Assembly: GCA_029891385.1 (NCBI GenBank)
Contig: CM057230.1
Coordinates: 18,923,372 to 18,987,371 of the forward strand
Source: Erythroxylum novogranatense
Taxonomy: Eukaryota > Streptophyta > Magnoliopsida > Malpighiales > Erythroxylaceae
Length of the DNA: 64,000 bases
Reading direction: 5' to 3'
Shown here: in pieces, positions 22,969-35,520 of the stretch
Position numbering within the stretch: the first letter of the stretch is position 1
How the letters are laid out: the number at the start of each line of letters is the position of its first letter
Position numbers and translations under genes: made by a program
Notes under the pieces: model-generated
What the model was told of the DNA's origin: nothing
Seen by the model: only the letters and a program-made list of their open reading frames with translations
Databases searched by the model: none

Positions 22969-24056
22969 ATGGCCCGCTCCTTTTTCAACCAACTGTATAC
23001 ATCGGACCGGGCGACCCCACCACCGTCTCCTTTTATCGCTGAGTTTCCTCCTATTCTCGATGCCAAGGTCCAGGAGCTGTCTCAGCCCCTTCACGATCTT
23101 GAAGTAAGGTCGGCTATTTTTGCTATGCCTCCTAACAAGGCCACGGGGATTGATGGCTTCACCGCATTGTTTTTCCAAAATCAATGGAGCACGGTGGGGC
23201 CTTCGGTCATACACTTTCTTCACCAAATCTTTTTGCAGCACCGCTGGGACACCGATTTGAATCATACTATTCTGGTCCTGATCCCTAAAACCCCCTCCTC
23301 GAATACCATGGCTCATTTCCATCCTATTAGTCTCTGCAACGTTCTTTATAAAGTCATCTCTAAAATTGTAATGAACCGCTTAAAGCCTCTAATGTCCACT
23401 CTTGCGACGGAGACTCAGTGCAACTTCATCCCTGGGCGCCATATCATGGATAATAGTATCATTGCCCAGGAGGTTATCCATTCCATGCGGAAGAAAAAAG
23501 GGAAAACGGGTTATCTTGCCATCAAGGTTGATCTCGAAAAAGCTTATGACCGTCTCCGTTGGGATTTTATACGGAGCACCTTGCAACACATTGGGTTACC
23601 AGCGGCACTTCTCCACATCATCATGCAGTGTGTGACTACGGTTACTATGCAAGTAGCTTGGCAGGGCAGTTTGACTCCCCCTTTTACTCCCTCCCGCTAT
23701 ATTCGACAAGGCGATCCGCTTTCACCTTATCTGTTTGTTCTGTGCATGGAACGCCTGGGCCATAGCATATCCCAGGCAGTAGCTCGGGGTTCCTGGAAGC
23801 CGATTTGGCTGAGCGCCGATGGCCCACCCCTCTCCCACTTGTTCTTCGCTGATGACTTGATCCTTTTCACTAAAGCTACGGAAGCACAAGCTCTTACCAT
23901 TTCCAACAAGTTAGCGACATTTTGCGCAGTTTCGGGTCAGCAAGTTAATGTTGCCAAGTCTAGGATTTTCTTCTCCCAAAATGTCGCTCCGACTACTGCG
24001 TGGCGTATTAACCACCGCTTACGCTTAACCAGTACTAGGAATCTCGGTCGCATCGC
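22969..24056 (+). pseudogene. LINE ORF2 reverse transcriptase, cut by a Ty3 insertion
   Basis: One long frame carries successive RT blocks: PPNKATGIDGFTALFFQ, LVLIPKTPSS, FHPISLCNVLYKVISK, LVKVDLEKAYDRL-type (here AIKVDLEKAYDRLRWDF), YIRQGDPLSPYLFVLCME and the catalytic FFADDLILF (FADD codons at 23844-23855). Coding is intact until NLG at about 24050, where the nested LTR starts. The next residues of the RT are found 11.5 kb away at 35522 (YLGVPLF). Apart from the insertion, this is the best preserved part of the LINE. Confidence 0.9.
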
Positions 24057-27000
24057 TGGACCCGATCCGGGAGCCGTGTCCGGGATGTGAGCCCGAGTGG
24101 AGCCCATCCCCGAGACACTTGTCTTGCTGAGACCTTAAACTTGACACTCTTACTCTTACTATAGTACCATAGACGTCGGAACCCGTTTTCGGAGCCCAAC
24201 TTTCGTTGTCCAAAACTTGCGCTTATAATCTTGCAGATTCTTAATTGTAATTCCACCTTCGTGGCAAGCACACACCATGTATACACTAAAATCATGGGTT
24301 GACTTATTCATATAATTTGTAGCTTTATGTCTCAAGTTCTCCTGAAACAAGAATCACCTTAATCGAGTCATATACTCAAGATATACTCGAAAAAAAAAAA
24401 CCTAAGAGAGTTCATACCCGAAACATGCCCTCTTAACTGACCTTTCACTTGTTTTAGAACAAACTTTCTCAATTTAACTCCAATTGATACCAGATTTTAT
24501 GGAGTGAAAGATATGTGTCTTATAAATCCAATGGTTCAAGCCTCACCTCATTTGGAGGTCGTATGAGGGAAATATGCCCAAAACAACGGACAATGCTCAC
24601 TTCCGAAATCGAATCGAAACTCTTTTGGCGCGATTGCTATAACTTTTAATCTATAGCTCCAAAGGTTTTCGTTCTTTCACCATATGAAAGTAGACATCTA
24701 GATCTACAACTCTTATGAAGACTACAAAGGCTGATTCTATCTCCTACATTCTGCAGCGTCCTATTTTTCCATCGTCTGATTTCTATCATCTGGTTTTCTA
24801 TCGTCTGATTTCTATCATCTGGTTTTCTATCGTCTGATTTCTATCTTCTGCTTTCCTTCCTTCTGTTTTTCTATCTTCTGATTTCTATCTTCTGCTTTCC
24901 TTCCTTCTGATTTTCTATCTTCTGATTTCTATCTTCTGCTTTCCTTCCTTACCTTATCTTCTCGATTTCTATCTTCGCTTTCCTTCCTTCGCTTTTCTAT
25001 CTCGATTTCTATCTTACCTTTCCTTCCTTACGCTTTTCTATCTCGATTTCTATCTTACCTTTCCTTCCTACCTTTTCTATCTTCTGATTTCTATCTTCTG
25101 CTTTCCTTCCTTCGCTTTTCTATCTTCTGATTTCTATCTTACGCTTTCCTTCCTACGCTTTTCTATCTTGATTTCTATCTTCGCTTTCCTTCATACCTTT
25201 TCTATCTTGATTTCTATCTTACGCTTTCCTTCCTACGCTTTTCTAGTAAGGATCATATCTTTTGACTCGAACTCCAAATTTAGCAAACGATATACCCTTG
25301 GAAAACTCTAAACTCCTACTACAATCTTCATGAAGACTCATTGATCTAATTCATACCAAGAGGGTCTAATATTGGTAATCTTGTCAAATTTTAGGAAAAT
25401 TTGACAAGACATCCCCTTAAAATGCAACTACCCAATTTTCAATTCTAAGACTTCCACCGCATAAAACTCATCATACAACCTCATATAACATGATTAAACC
25501 CTAAGGTATCTTCAAACACCATTCGAAGCAACAACCACAGTCTTAATCATCTATCATATCCGAACTATAACAATGATTCAATTGTTTTAAACATACATGG
25601 ATTTCTCAAAATACATTAAAACTGAACATTTTTGCTTTCATAATTCATTCATTCCATCTTCATTAAATTATGTCATATTCATACAATGCTTTAGTGGGCA
25701 TTTCAAGCCCAATTACAATGAAGTTTCAAAATATAATATCTTCTCAAAATGCAACTAAAGCATTGTTTTACAAAAATCATTTCAAATACAAAATCAAAAG
25801 AAAAACTTGGAGTAAATGCCTTTAAGCTTGCTCCTCGGGATCCTGCTCATTTCCTGGAAAATTTTTAGGGGGTGAGCTTTCGCTCCGTGGGTAACACATT
25901 TATATTTATATATCAAGCAGTCCTATTAGTTATTCATACTTTTAGCAATCTTTCAATACAATCATAATACAGGCATCATGCAATGTTCATCAATACTCAA
26001 ACATAATTTCTCACAATTCAAACATTCATCATTCTTGCATTTTCATGTAATCACATATGAAACACATCAAATGGCTCGGTAAGTCCTTATTCTTGGCAAC
26101 CATATAGTCTCATTTCATGAGTCTATATGGGCAAATCTTTAGGAGTCCAAAATGTTGGATCATCCTATGCCACAACCGCAGGCAAGGCGAAGGCTTCATG
26201 GTCAACGTGCGTGAGTTCTTAGGACAATACCTTACCCACATAACATAACAATCATGAATCATACAAGGAAATTGGATTGTTCTTATCCAATTCATTGTTT
26301 CTTTGAAATCATCTTTTCATACATCGTTCATGCTTTTCATTATATTCATTCAACAAGTTTCTTCATGACAGTTTCAATCATCATCAAGCATTTAATACAC
26401 TCACATTCATCATTCCATCACACACATTTAATACAACAACCAAGTGATCAAAGCTCATTAATGTCATGCATTTATTTACATTTGTAGCTTATATACATAA
26501 AGATAAATATGAAACCCACCTTTTATCCTTGCTTAAACTTGCCTAAGGAAGTTCCTCTCCTTGTTCTTCTCATCTTTCTTGTCCTCCTTCAAGCATAACA
26601 AGAAAATAACCCCATATCAACATAGGGTTTAGAAATTGAAATACCTAAAAATCTAAATCATGAAACTCATAAGAGAATCACTAGACCCATCTTATTCTTC
26701 ATCTTTCTAACCAAAAACCCAAACAAAAACTTAACCTTAAACCAAGAACTTACCTTAAATCTTTAACCAACCAAGTGGTTTCTTGGTTCAAAGTGAAACT
26801 TAGACTCTCCTCCACACTTTTTTCTTCTTGGACTTTCTTCAAAAACCCACTCACTTTCATGGAAAAGCCAAACCCTAACAAGCCTCTTCGTTCTCCTTTT
26901 CCTCCTTCCTTTCACGACACTCTTCTTTCCTCTCCCTCCAAATTTCGTTTCTATCTTCTTTTCCTACAAAAAATCACTTATCTCCTTCCTTATATACTCC

Positions 27001-27351
27001 TTTCTAAATTACTTAAGCCCAATAAGCCTAAGCCCAACTTACTTCCTTCTTCTTTCTTCTTCCTCTTTTTCATTTCTCCTCCTTACTTACTCAAGCCCGC
27101 TAACTCTTTTCCTTCAAGCCCATTGCATTAAATTCCTCTCTTCTTTCTCACTTCATTTGGACCCAAAGCCCAATTAATACATTAATTACACCTAACTCAC
27201 CTAAGTCCAACTAACATATTTAACTTCATAAATTCTTCACCTAACTCATTAATGCTATCATATATTAATTTATGACACCTTAATTAATGCTAATCTAACT
27301 TAATCAATTTAATCTAATCATGATTAATCCTAAAAAATTTTGGGGCTAACA
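24057..27351 (-). repeat. 3' LTR of the nested Tekay-like element (about 3.3 kb)
   Basis: It is collinear with 32160-35520. Differences are mostly 1-3 base gaps, including in its degraded left end (TGGACCCGATCC versus TGTCAGACCCCGATCCC). It contains a CT-rich minisatellite at about 24770-25245 and ends GGGGCTAACA at 27351. A 118-aa frame at 26775-27131 is non-genic. Confidence 0.9.
24770..25245. repeat. CT-rich minisatellite in the left LTR
   Basis: A variable unit resembling TTTCTATCTTCTGATTTCTATCTTCTGCTTTCCTTCC recurs many times with small gaps. The equivalent array in the right LTR (32880-33425) has a different length and different unit variants. Confidence 0.85.
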
Positions 27352-27365
27352 TTTCTCCCCCCCTT
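27352..27365 (-). other. Polypurine tract of the nested element
   Basis: The minus strand reads AAGGGGGGGAGAAA up to the LTR start. The flanking ACGAAATTTCTT is the same Tekay/Del signature as at 3140-3160. Confidence 0.88.
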
Positions 27366-28880
27366 AAGAAATTTCGTCCTCAAAATTCTTACCTGAGTCA
27401 TTGAAGAGGTGTGGATACTTCTCCTTCATTGCATCCAAAGGTTCCCGTCGCCTCTTCAATTGCATGATTCCTCCACGGGACCTTGACTAGCTTGATTGTC
27501 TTGTTCACGAGGATTTTATCCTCTATCCGAGTGCCACAGGTCTTTCTTCATAACTCAAATCGTCGCCAATTTGAACTTCGAGGTCCGAATGATGTGAGAA
27601 GGATCGATCTGTACCTCCTCAAAGATCGAGACATGGAACACATCATGAATCTGCGACAATTCGGCGGAATGCTAACCTTTAGGCCAACGGCCCAATCCTC
27701 TCAATACTTCATACGGACCCACATACCGAGGGCTTAACTTCTCCTTCTTATCGAATCTCATAACTCCCTTCCATGGAGACGTCTTGAGAACACCTTGTCA
27801 CCCACTGCATATTCCATTTCTTTTCTGTTAACATCGGCATAGCTTTTCATTTTGTCCTGGGCGGCCTTAAATCGCTATTTGATTACCTCCACTTTCTCAA
27901 CTGTCATCTGGACCAACTCTGGTCCCACTAGCTTCCTCTCACCTTCCTCATCCCAAAGATATTGAGTCCTGCATCTTCGCCATAAAGGGCTTCATAAGGA
28001 GCCATCTGATGCTCGAATGGTGCAATTGTTGTAAGCAAATTCGACCAACGGCAAATGATCATCCCATGCTCCTCGAAGTCCATGACACATGCTCTAAGCA
28101 TCCCTCTAGAGTCTGGATTGTCCTCTCGATGACCATCCGTCGAGGATGAACGCAGCATCTTGAAATTCAGCCTAGTTCCTAATGCCTCCTGCAGACTTCC
28201 CAAAATCTCGATGTGAATCGTGGATCCCCGTCGGATATTATAGAATCCGAACTCCATGCAACCTTACCACTTCATCAATATACTTCTGGCTAAGACTTGC
28301 AATGAATCTATTTGCTTGACCGCCGAAAATGGGTGACTTGGTTAACCGATCAACTATAACCCAAATGGCATCATGCTTCTTCACCGGTTCTAGGCAAACC
28401 CATCGGAAAATCCATCGTGATCCTTTGCCACTTCCATTCAGGAATGGACAATGGCCTTAGCATACTGAAGGTGCACGGTGTTCACCTTGACTGTGACACA
28501 CTAGACATCCGCTCACATATTCGCCACGTCCCTCTTCATGCCTTTCCACCGAAATGTTCCTTCAAATCTCAGACATTCGCATCGCCTGGTGCATGAAATA
28601 AGGCGCATTGTGTGCCTCATCCATGATTTCATCCTTAATCGCTTTATCATTGAATACACAACCTGCTTCCGACTACCATTAGCCCATCATCCCTTACTTG
28701 CACTTCTAATCGCTACCATGTTGAATTTCATCTCTCAACTTACTTAATTTCAGATCCCGCTCTGCAATTCCTTGACCTTCTCCCTAAGGATAGGTCTCAC
28801 TCAATCGAGCAATAACACCATCGATTCATTACGCTTTAAAGCGATCTTCAACTTGGCCATCTATTCCAACAGAGGCAAGT
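27366..28880 (-). pseudogene. Integrase and chromodomain remnants of the nested element
   Basis: A frame at 28257-27928 retains GSLQEALGTRL, MLRACVMDF and MAPYEALYG, matching the core and C-terminal parts of chromovirus integrase (compare 2320-2540 in the other element). The finger and first Asp region lie in fragments at 28300-28620. The stretch 27366-27700 corresponds to the C-terminal chromodomain part but has no continuous frame. Confidence 0.75.
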
Positions 28881-30100
28881 AAACCGATTGCACATAAGCT
28901 ATGGATGACTTCACGCTCAAAGCATCCGCCACTACATTCGCCTTGCTCGGATGATACTCTATCATCGTGTCATAGTCCTCGAGCAACTCCAACCATCGTC
29001 TCGCCTTTAAGTTCAACTCTTTCGACTCATAATGTACTTAAGACTTTTGTGGTCCGTGAAGACCTTGTCTCGAACCCCATACAAGTAGTGTCTCCAAATC
29101 TTTAGGGAAAAATTACACCGCTAACTCCAAGTCATGAGTCGGATAATTCAACTCATACGGCTTCAATCGCCGTGAAGCATAAGCTATCACTTTGTCATTC
29201 TCGCATCAAGACACATCCTAAACCCTTCCTCAAGTATCCTCAGACACCAGATACCCCTGGTCTCCATTGGGCAAAACCAATCTGGAGCACTTGTCAACTG
29301 TTCTTGAGCTCCTCAAAGCTCTTCCGACATTCCTCACTCCATACGAACCGCTGATTCTTTCTTAACAGTTTAGTCATAGGGCGCTATCATTGAAAATCCT
29401 TCTACAAATCTCCTATAATAACCTCGCCAAGCCTAGGAAGCTTCTTACCTCTTTCACCGTCTTAGGCTCTTGCCAATTCACCACGCCTTCTACTTTCCTG
29501 ATCAACATGAATCCTTTGCTGAAAATCACATGCCCTAGGAAAACTACTTCATGCAGCCAAAACTCACACTTACTGAATTTGGCATACAGCTCCTGCTCTC
29601 TCAATCTCTGCAATACAATCCTGAGATGCTGTTCATGCTCTCCTTCATCCTTAGAATAGACGAGAATGTCATCAATGAACACAATGACAAACCGATCTAA
29701 GAATTCATTAAACACCCTATTCATCATATCCATGAAGGCGGTGGGGCATTGGTCAATCCGAAGGGCATGACCCTAAATTCATAGTGGTCTGTGAACGGGT
29801 CCCGAAGTCTGTCTTACTTACATCGACTTCGATTGGAGTTGATGATATCCCGATCTTAAGTTAATCTTGAAAAGACCTTGCTCCCTCATGGTGATCAAAT
29901 AAATCATCTATCCATGGCAACGGATACTTGTTACGAATCGTCATCTTGTTAAGCCTTCTATAGTCTATGCACATCCTCCACGCTCCATCATTCTTCTTAA
30001 CAAACAGACCGAGCTCCCCAAGGTGAAGAACTCGGCCGATGAACTGCTTTCTAACAATTCTGCAATTGCTCCTCGAGTTCTCTCAATTCAACTGGAGCCA
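28881..30100 (-). pseudogene. Reverse transcriptase and RNase H remnants of the nested element
   Basis: The best frame (29733-29413) reads [18 protein letters not shown], the catalytic FIDDILVYS and [11 protein letters not shown]. The front of RT extends to about 30100 in broken frames. RNase H traces lie at 28900-29340, including a minus-strand FTDHKSLKY segment near 29035-29075. Confidence 0.8.
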
Positions 30101-30546
30101 TTCTATAAGGTGGTATGGAGATTGGCGCGGTTAGGAATCAAGTCAATTTGAACTCAATTTCCCTCACCCGCAGAACCCCGATAATTCTTCCGGGAATACA
30201 TCAGAAATTTCTCACAACCCGATAATCTTCTAATCGCCCACATTTACTTGAATCCCTACATGCGCCAAAAGGCCTCACACCTTGGCTCATCATATTGTCA
30301 CTAACATAGCCGAAATGATCCTCGACATCGGCAACTTCCCGTCCCCTTGAAACCACTTTCGATCATTGCCGGATCAAACTCTACTTCTTTCAAACTACAA
30401 TCTAGCCGCTTTATACTTCTCCATGACATCCATCCCCAAATGACATCCAACCTCGAAGGTCTAGAGGTAGTAGATCTACTACCGATCTAGCACCGTCGAC
30501 ATCGAGCTCACAATTCTTATAGATCATACTAATCACCACCTTACCC

Positions 30547-30729
30547 CTAAAGGAGTACTAACAACCGAAAATTGTCCATAACCTCGGGACACACAACATG
30601 CATATTCATACTTGTAGATACAAATGAATGGGTGGAGCCAGTATCAATCAACACATAAACAGGAGAGTCGAATAGCATAGCCATACCCGTCACTACTTCC
30701 GGAGCGGCCGCAGCTTCTTCCCTGGTCAT
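30547..30729 (-). pseudogene. Retropepsin-like protease fragment of the nested element
   Basis: The frame contains VYVLIDTGSTHSFVS, the active-site Asp triad of Ty3 aspartic protease, preceded by an Ala-rich linker. In a live element it would process the polyprotein. The N- and C-terminal parts are frame-broken. Confidence 0.85.
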
Positions 30730-32000
30730 GGCAAAGACTCAAGTGGTGCTCGACTCATCCTCTAGGTCTCCTCGCGGATATGCCTTCCTTGCAGTTCCTG
30801 AACTGCCCACACCATGTACTGGCCGAGATGCCACTGTTTTTGCTCTTCTTGGGGCCTGAGACTGAGACCCTTCCTACCTGACTGCCTGGGGACAATCCTT
30901 GATTCGGTGCCCCTTTGGCCTGACCAAAACATGCTCCTATCTTCAGCAGACATTCCCTCTTGTGAAATCTCTCACGGTGATCACACGGGATTCCTCTACT
31001 GTCCATCCTGGACTTGCCAGCTTTGGAAGCAGACCTTTGTAGTAGTCCTAGGTCGCTTACTCTTAGTGGGGCCACTGCTACCCACACCACTCTGCAGATA
31101 TCGAGTTCGATGCTCTAGCAGTCTTTGGAGCACTCATGCCTTTTTTGAGAACCGCTCTCTGTTCTTCCTCTTCTTAGTCACTTGGCCGGATGTTCTCAAA
31201 TTTCTCAGCTTGAAGAGCAGCATCCACCAGCTGCTGGTAATCACGGAAGTTGTGGATCACCACTTTTTCTCGGATCCCTAGGTGTAATCCACCCTCAAAT
31301 TTCCGGCATTTGTCTTCTTGATTGCCACGATATTGGGTGCATCCGTGATAACCGAGTGAACTTCAATTCAGACTCGCCACACTCAACTCCTCTGAGCGAG
31401 ATTCAAAAATTCCCTGGCCTTATCCTGCATGTAGACCATCGAGAAGTACTTCCTCTGAAAGGCCTCTAGGAATTCCCTCCATGTCGATCTGGGAGGTACT
31501 TCACGATCATGGGCACTCGACTCCCACCAAGGGTGCATCCCTCTGCGATGGTCGATTGCATAATCGAGCTTCTCATCATCATTGCACTTCATCGATTTAG
31601 GACCTCTCGGTCCTCTTCACCATGCTTGACTTCCTCGGGATTAGTGGTCCCGTGAAGTCAATCGCCCATACTTTGAGCTTATTATCTTGCCGCTCTTCTC
31701 TCTGGGTGGTACTTGAGTCTGTCTTCCTTGGCCCATGGCATAAGTGAAAGCTTTGGCGAATGCCTGGAAGAACTGGGATCCATAGGGTTCACTTGAGGAG
31801 GAGGAGGTGGAGGCGGCTCATGTTGCACACTGGTGCATCGGAATCGGAATGTGAATGGTCCTCGATCTGCGGAACATACGACTCATCCGTACTTCGCTAC
31901 CGAGAGTCGGGCGAGATTGAGCTCCTCGAGTTCTCTTCGTGGCATTACTCCTTCAATTTAAAAAATCGGTGAAAATCTTTAGTTCACATAAAACAAATTC
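30730..32000 (-). pseudogene. Gag remnant of the nested element
   Basis: A frame at 31592-31383 has REVPPRSTWREFLEAFQRKY, typical of the Ty3 gag core. Near 30890-30970 a CCHC knuckle is recognisable but has lost bases, leaving only one Cys and scrambled spacing. The gag start lies near 31960-32000 but no clear ATG frame survives. Confidence 0.7.
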
Positions 32001-32143
32001 AATTCACTCATTTGAAAACAATGTTGCATGTTATGCATTTAAAATAAAGGCACATACTTCACATAATTCATGTAGGAAAATGCATGCTGACTTGACCCTT
32101 AGACATCCCACTAAGGTTCCTAGGAAACCCTAAACCCGGTTTC

Positions 32144-32155
32144 GCTCTGATACCA
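32144..32155 (-). other. Primer binding site of the nested element (initiator tRNA-Met type)
   Basis: The minus strand reads TGGTATCAGAGC, four bases from the right LTR edge at 32160. Confidence 0.9.
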
Positions 32156-32159
32156 CAGA

Positions 32160-35100
32160 TGTCAGACCCCGATCCCGGGAGCCCGACTGTCCCGGAATGT
32201 GAGCCCGAGTGGAGCTCATCCCCGAGACACTTGTCTTGCTGAGACCTTAAACTTGACACTCTTACTCTTACTATAGTACCATAGACGTCGGAACCCGTTT
32301 TCGAAGCCCAACTTTCGTTGTCCTGAAACCTTGCGCTTATAATCTTGCAGGATTCTTAATTGTAACTGCACCTTCGTGGCAAGCACACACCATGTATACA
32401 CTAAAATCATGGGTTGACTTATTCATATAATTTGTAGCTTTATGTCTCAAGTTCTCCCTGAAACAAGAATCACCTTAATCGGAGTCATATACTCAAGATA
32501 TACTCAAAAAAAAAAAAACCTAAGAGAGTTCATACCCGAAACATGCCCTCTTAACTGACCTTTCACTTGTTTTAGAACAAACTTTCTCAATTTAACTCCA
32601 ATTGATACCAGATTTTATGGAGTGAAAGATATGTGTCTTATAAATCCAATGGTTCAAGCCTCACCTCATTTGGAGGTCGTATGAGGGAAATATGCCCAAA
32701 ACAACGGACCATGCTCACTTCCGAAATCGAATCGAAACTCTTTTGGCGCGATTGCTATAACTTTTAATCTATAGCTCCAAAGGTTTTCGTTCTTTCACCA
32801 TATGAAAGTAGACATCTAGATCTACAACTCTTATGAAGACTACGAAGGCTGATTCTATCTCCTACATTCTGCAGCGTCCTATTTTTCCATCATCTGATTT
32901 CTATCATCTGGTTTTCTATCGTCTGATTTCTATCATCTGGTTTTCTATCGTCTGATTTCTATCATCTGATTTTCTATCGTCTGATTTCTATCTTCTGCTT
33001 TCCTTCCTTCTGCTTTTCTATCTTCTGATTTCTATCTTCTGCTTTCCTTCCTTCTGCTTTTCTATCTTTCGATTTCTATCTTCGCTTTCCTTCCTTCGCT
33101 TTTCTATCTTCCGATTTCTATCTTCCGCTTCCTTCCTTCTACTTTTCTATCTTCCGATTTCTATCTTCGCTTTCCTTCCTTTCGCTTTTCTATCTTCGAT
33201 TTCTATCTTCGCTTTCCTTCCTTCGCTTTTCTATCTTGATTTCTATCTTCGCTTTCCTTCCTTCGCTTTTCTATCTTCGATTTCTATCTTTCGCTTTCCT
33301 TCCTTCGCTTTTCTATCTTTCGATTTCTATCTTCGCTTTCCTTCCTTCGCTTATCTTCTTGATTTCCTTCCTTCGCTTTTCTATCTTTGATTTCTATCTT
33401 TCGCTTTCCTTCCTTCGCTTTTCTAGTAAGGATCATATCTTTTGACTCGAACTCCAAATTTAGCAAACGATATACCCTTGAAAACTCTAAACTCCTACTA
33501 CAATCTTCATGAAGACTCATTGATCTAATTCATACCAAGAGGGTCTAATATTGAGTAATCTTGTCAAATTTTAGAAAATTTGACAGCACATCCCCTTAAA
33601 ATGCAACTACCCAATTTTCAATTCTAAGACTTCCACCTGCATAAAACTCATCATACAACCTCATATAACATGATTAAACCCTAAGGTATCTTCAAACACC
33701 ATTCGAAGCAACAGCCACACTCTTAATCATCTATCATATCCGAACTATAACAATGATTCAATTGTCTTAAACATACATGGATTTCTCAAAATACATTAAA
33801 ACTGAACATTTTTGCTTTCATAATTCATTCATTCCATCTTCATTAAATTATGTCATATTCATACAATGCTTTAGTGGGCATTTCAAGCCCAATTACAATG
33901 AAGTTTCAAAATATAATATCTTCTCAAAATGCAACTAAAGCATTGTTTTACAAAATCATTTCAAATACAAAATCAAAAGAAAACTTGAGTAAATGCCTTT
34001 AAGCTTGCTCCGGGATCCCGCTCATTTCTGGAAAATTTTAGGGGTGAGCCGCTCCATGGGTAACACATTTATATTTATATATCAAGCAGTCCTATTAGTT
34101 ATTCATACTTTTAGCAATCTTTCAATACAATCATAATACAGGCATCATGCAATGTTCATCAATACTCAAACATAATTTCTCACAATTCAAACATTCATCA
34201 TTCTTGCATTTTCATGTAATCACATATGAAACACATCAAATGGCTCGGTAAGTCCTTATTCTTGGCAACCATATAGTCTCATTTTATGAGTCTATATGGG
34301 CAAATCTTTAGAGTCCAAAATGTTGGATCATCCTATGCCACAATCAGCAATTGGCGAAGGCTTCATGGTCAACGTGCACGTGATGTTCTTAGGACAATAC
34401 CTTACCCACATAACATAGCAATCATGAATCATACAAGGAAATTGGACTGTCTTATCCAATTCATTGTTTCTTTGAAATCATCTTTTCATACATCGTTCAT
34501 GCCTTTCATTATATTCATTCAACAAGTTTCTTCATGACAGTTTCAATCATCATCAAGCATTTAATACACTCACATTCATCATTCCATCACACACATTTAA
34601 TACAACAACCAAGTGATCAAAGCTCATTAATGTCATGCATTTATTTACATTTGTAGCTTATATACATAAAGATAAATATGAAACCCACCTTTTATCCTTG
34701 CTTAAACTTGCCTAAGGAAGTTCCTCTCCTTGTTCTTCTCCTCTTTCTTGTCCTCCTTCAAGCATAACAAGAAAATAACCCCATATCAACGTAGGGTTTA
34801 AAAATTGAAATACCTAAAAATCTAAATCATGAAATTCATAAGAGAATCACTAGACCCATCTTATTCTTCATCTTTCTAACCAAAAACCCAAACAAAAACT
34901 TAACCTTAAACTAAGAACTTACCTTAAATCCTTAACCAACCAAGTGGTTTCTTGGTTCAAAGTGAAACTTAGACTCTCCTCCACACTTTTTTCTTCTTGG
35001 ACTTTCTTCAAAAACCCACTCACTTTCATGGAAAAGCCAAACCCTAACAAGCCTCTTCTTTCTCCTTTTCCTCCCTCCTTTCACGACACTCTTCTTTCCT

Positions 35101-35520
35101 CTCCCTCCAAATTTCGTTTCTATCTTTTTTTCCTACAAAAAATCACTTATCTCCTTCCTTATATACTCCTTTCTAAATTACTTAAGCCCAATAAGCCTAA
35201 GCCCAACTTACTTCCTTCTTCTTTCTTCTTCCTCTTTTTCATTTCTCCTCCTTACTTACTCAAGCCCACTAACTCTTTTCCTTCAAGCCCATTGCATTAA
35301 ATTCCTCTCTTCTTTCTCACTTCATTTGGACCCAAAGCCCAATTAATACATTAATTACACCTAACTCACCTAAGTCCAACTAACATATTTAACTTCATAA
35401 ATTCTTCACCTAACTCATTAATGCTATCATATATTAATTTATGACACCTTAATTAATGCTAATCTAACTTAATCAATTTAATCTAATCATGATTAATCCT
35501 AAAAATTTTTGGGGCTAACA
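32160..35520 (-). repeat. 5' LTR of the nested Tekay-like element (3361 bp)
   Basis: It runs from TGTCAGACCCCGATCCC to GGGGCTAACA and is nearly identical to 24057-27351. The CT-rich minisatellite is at about 32880-33425. A 118-aa frame at 34944-35300 mirrors that in the other LTR. Confidence 0.92.
32880..33425. repeat. CT-rich minisatellite in the right LTR
   Basis: Same unit family as 24770-25245, about 70 bp longer, with more TTCGCTTT variants. It explains the low-complexity frames here. Confidence 0.85.

Larger units (their letters stand above)
24057..35520 (-). mobile_element. Ty3/gypsy chromovirus, Tekay-like, nested in the LINE
   Basis: The element has two long LTRs of about 3.3 kb in the same orientation. 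On the minus strand the PBS TGGTATCAGAGC lies just inside the right LTR and a polypurine tract just inside the left LTR, so the element reads right to left. The internal part (27352-32159, 4.8 kb) has gag, protease, RT, RNase H and integrase remnants in Ty3 order. The LINE RT frame resumes right after it, proving insertion. I could not identify a clean 5-bp target duplication (ATCGC left, GCTAC right). Confidence 0.9.

Noticed and set aside
24770..25245. Array considered as CRISPR or satellite centromere repeat
   Set aside because: Units are short, variable and without unique spacers, present only in the two LTRs of one retroelement.
26775..27131. 118-aa open frame, nearly identical to one at 34944-35300
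   Set aside because: Both are in equivalent positions of the two LTRs of one element; the pyrimidine-rich composition explains the open frame and no domain is visible.
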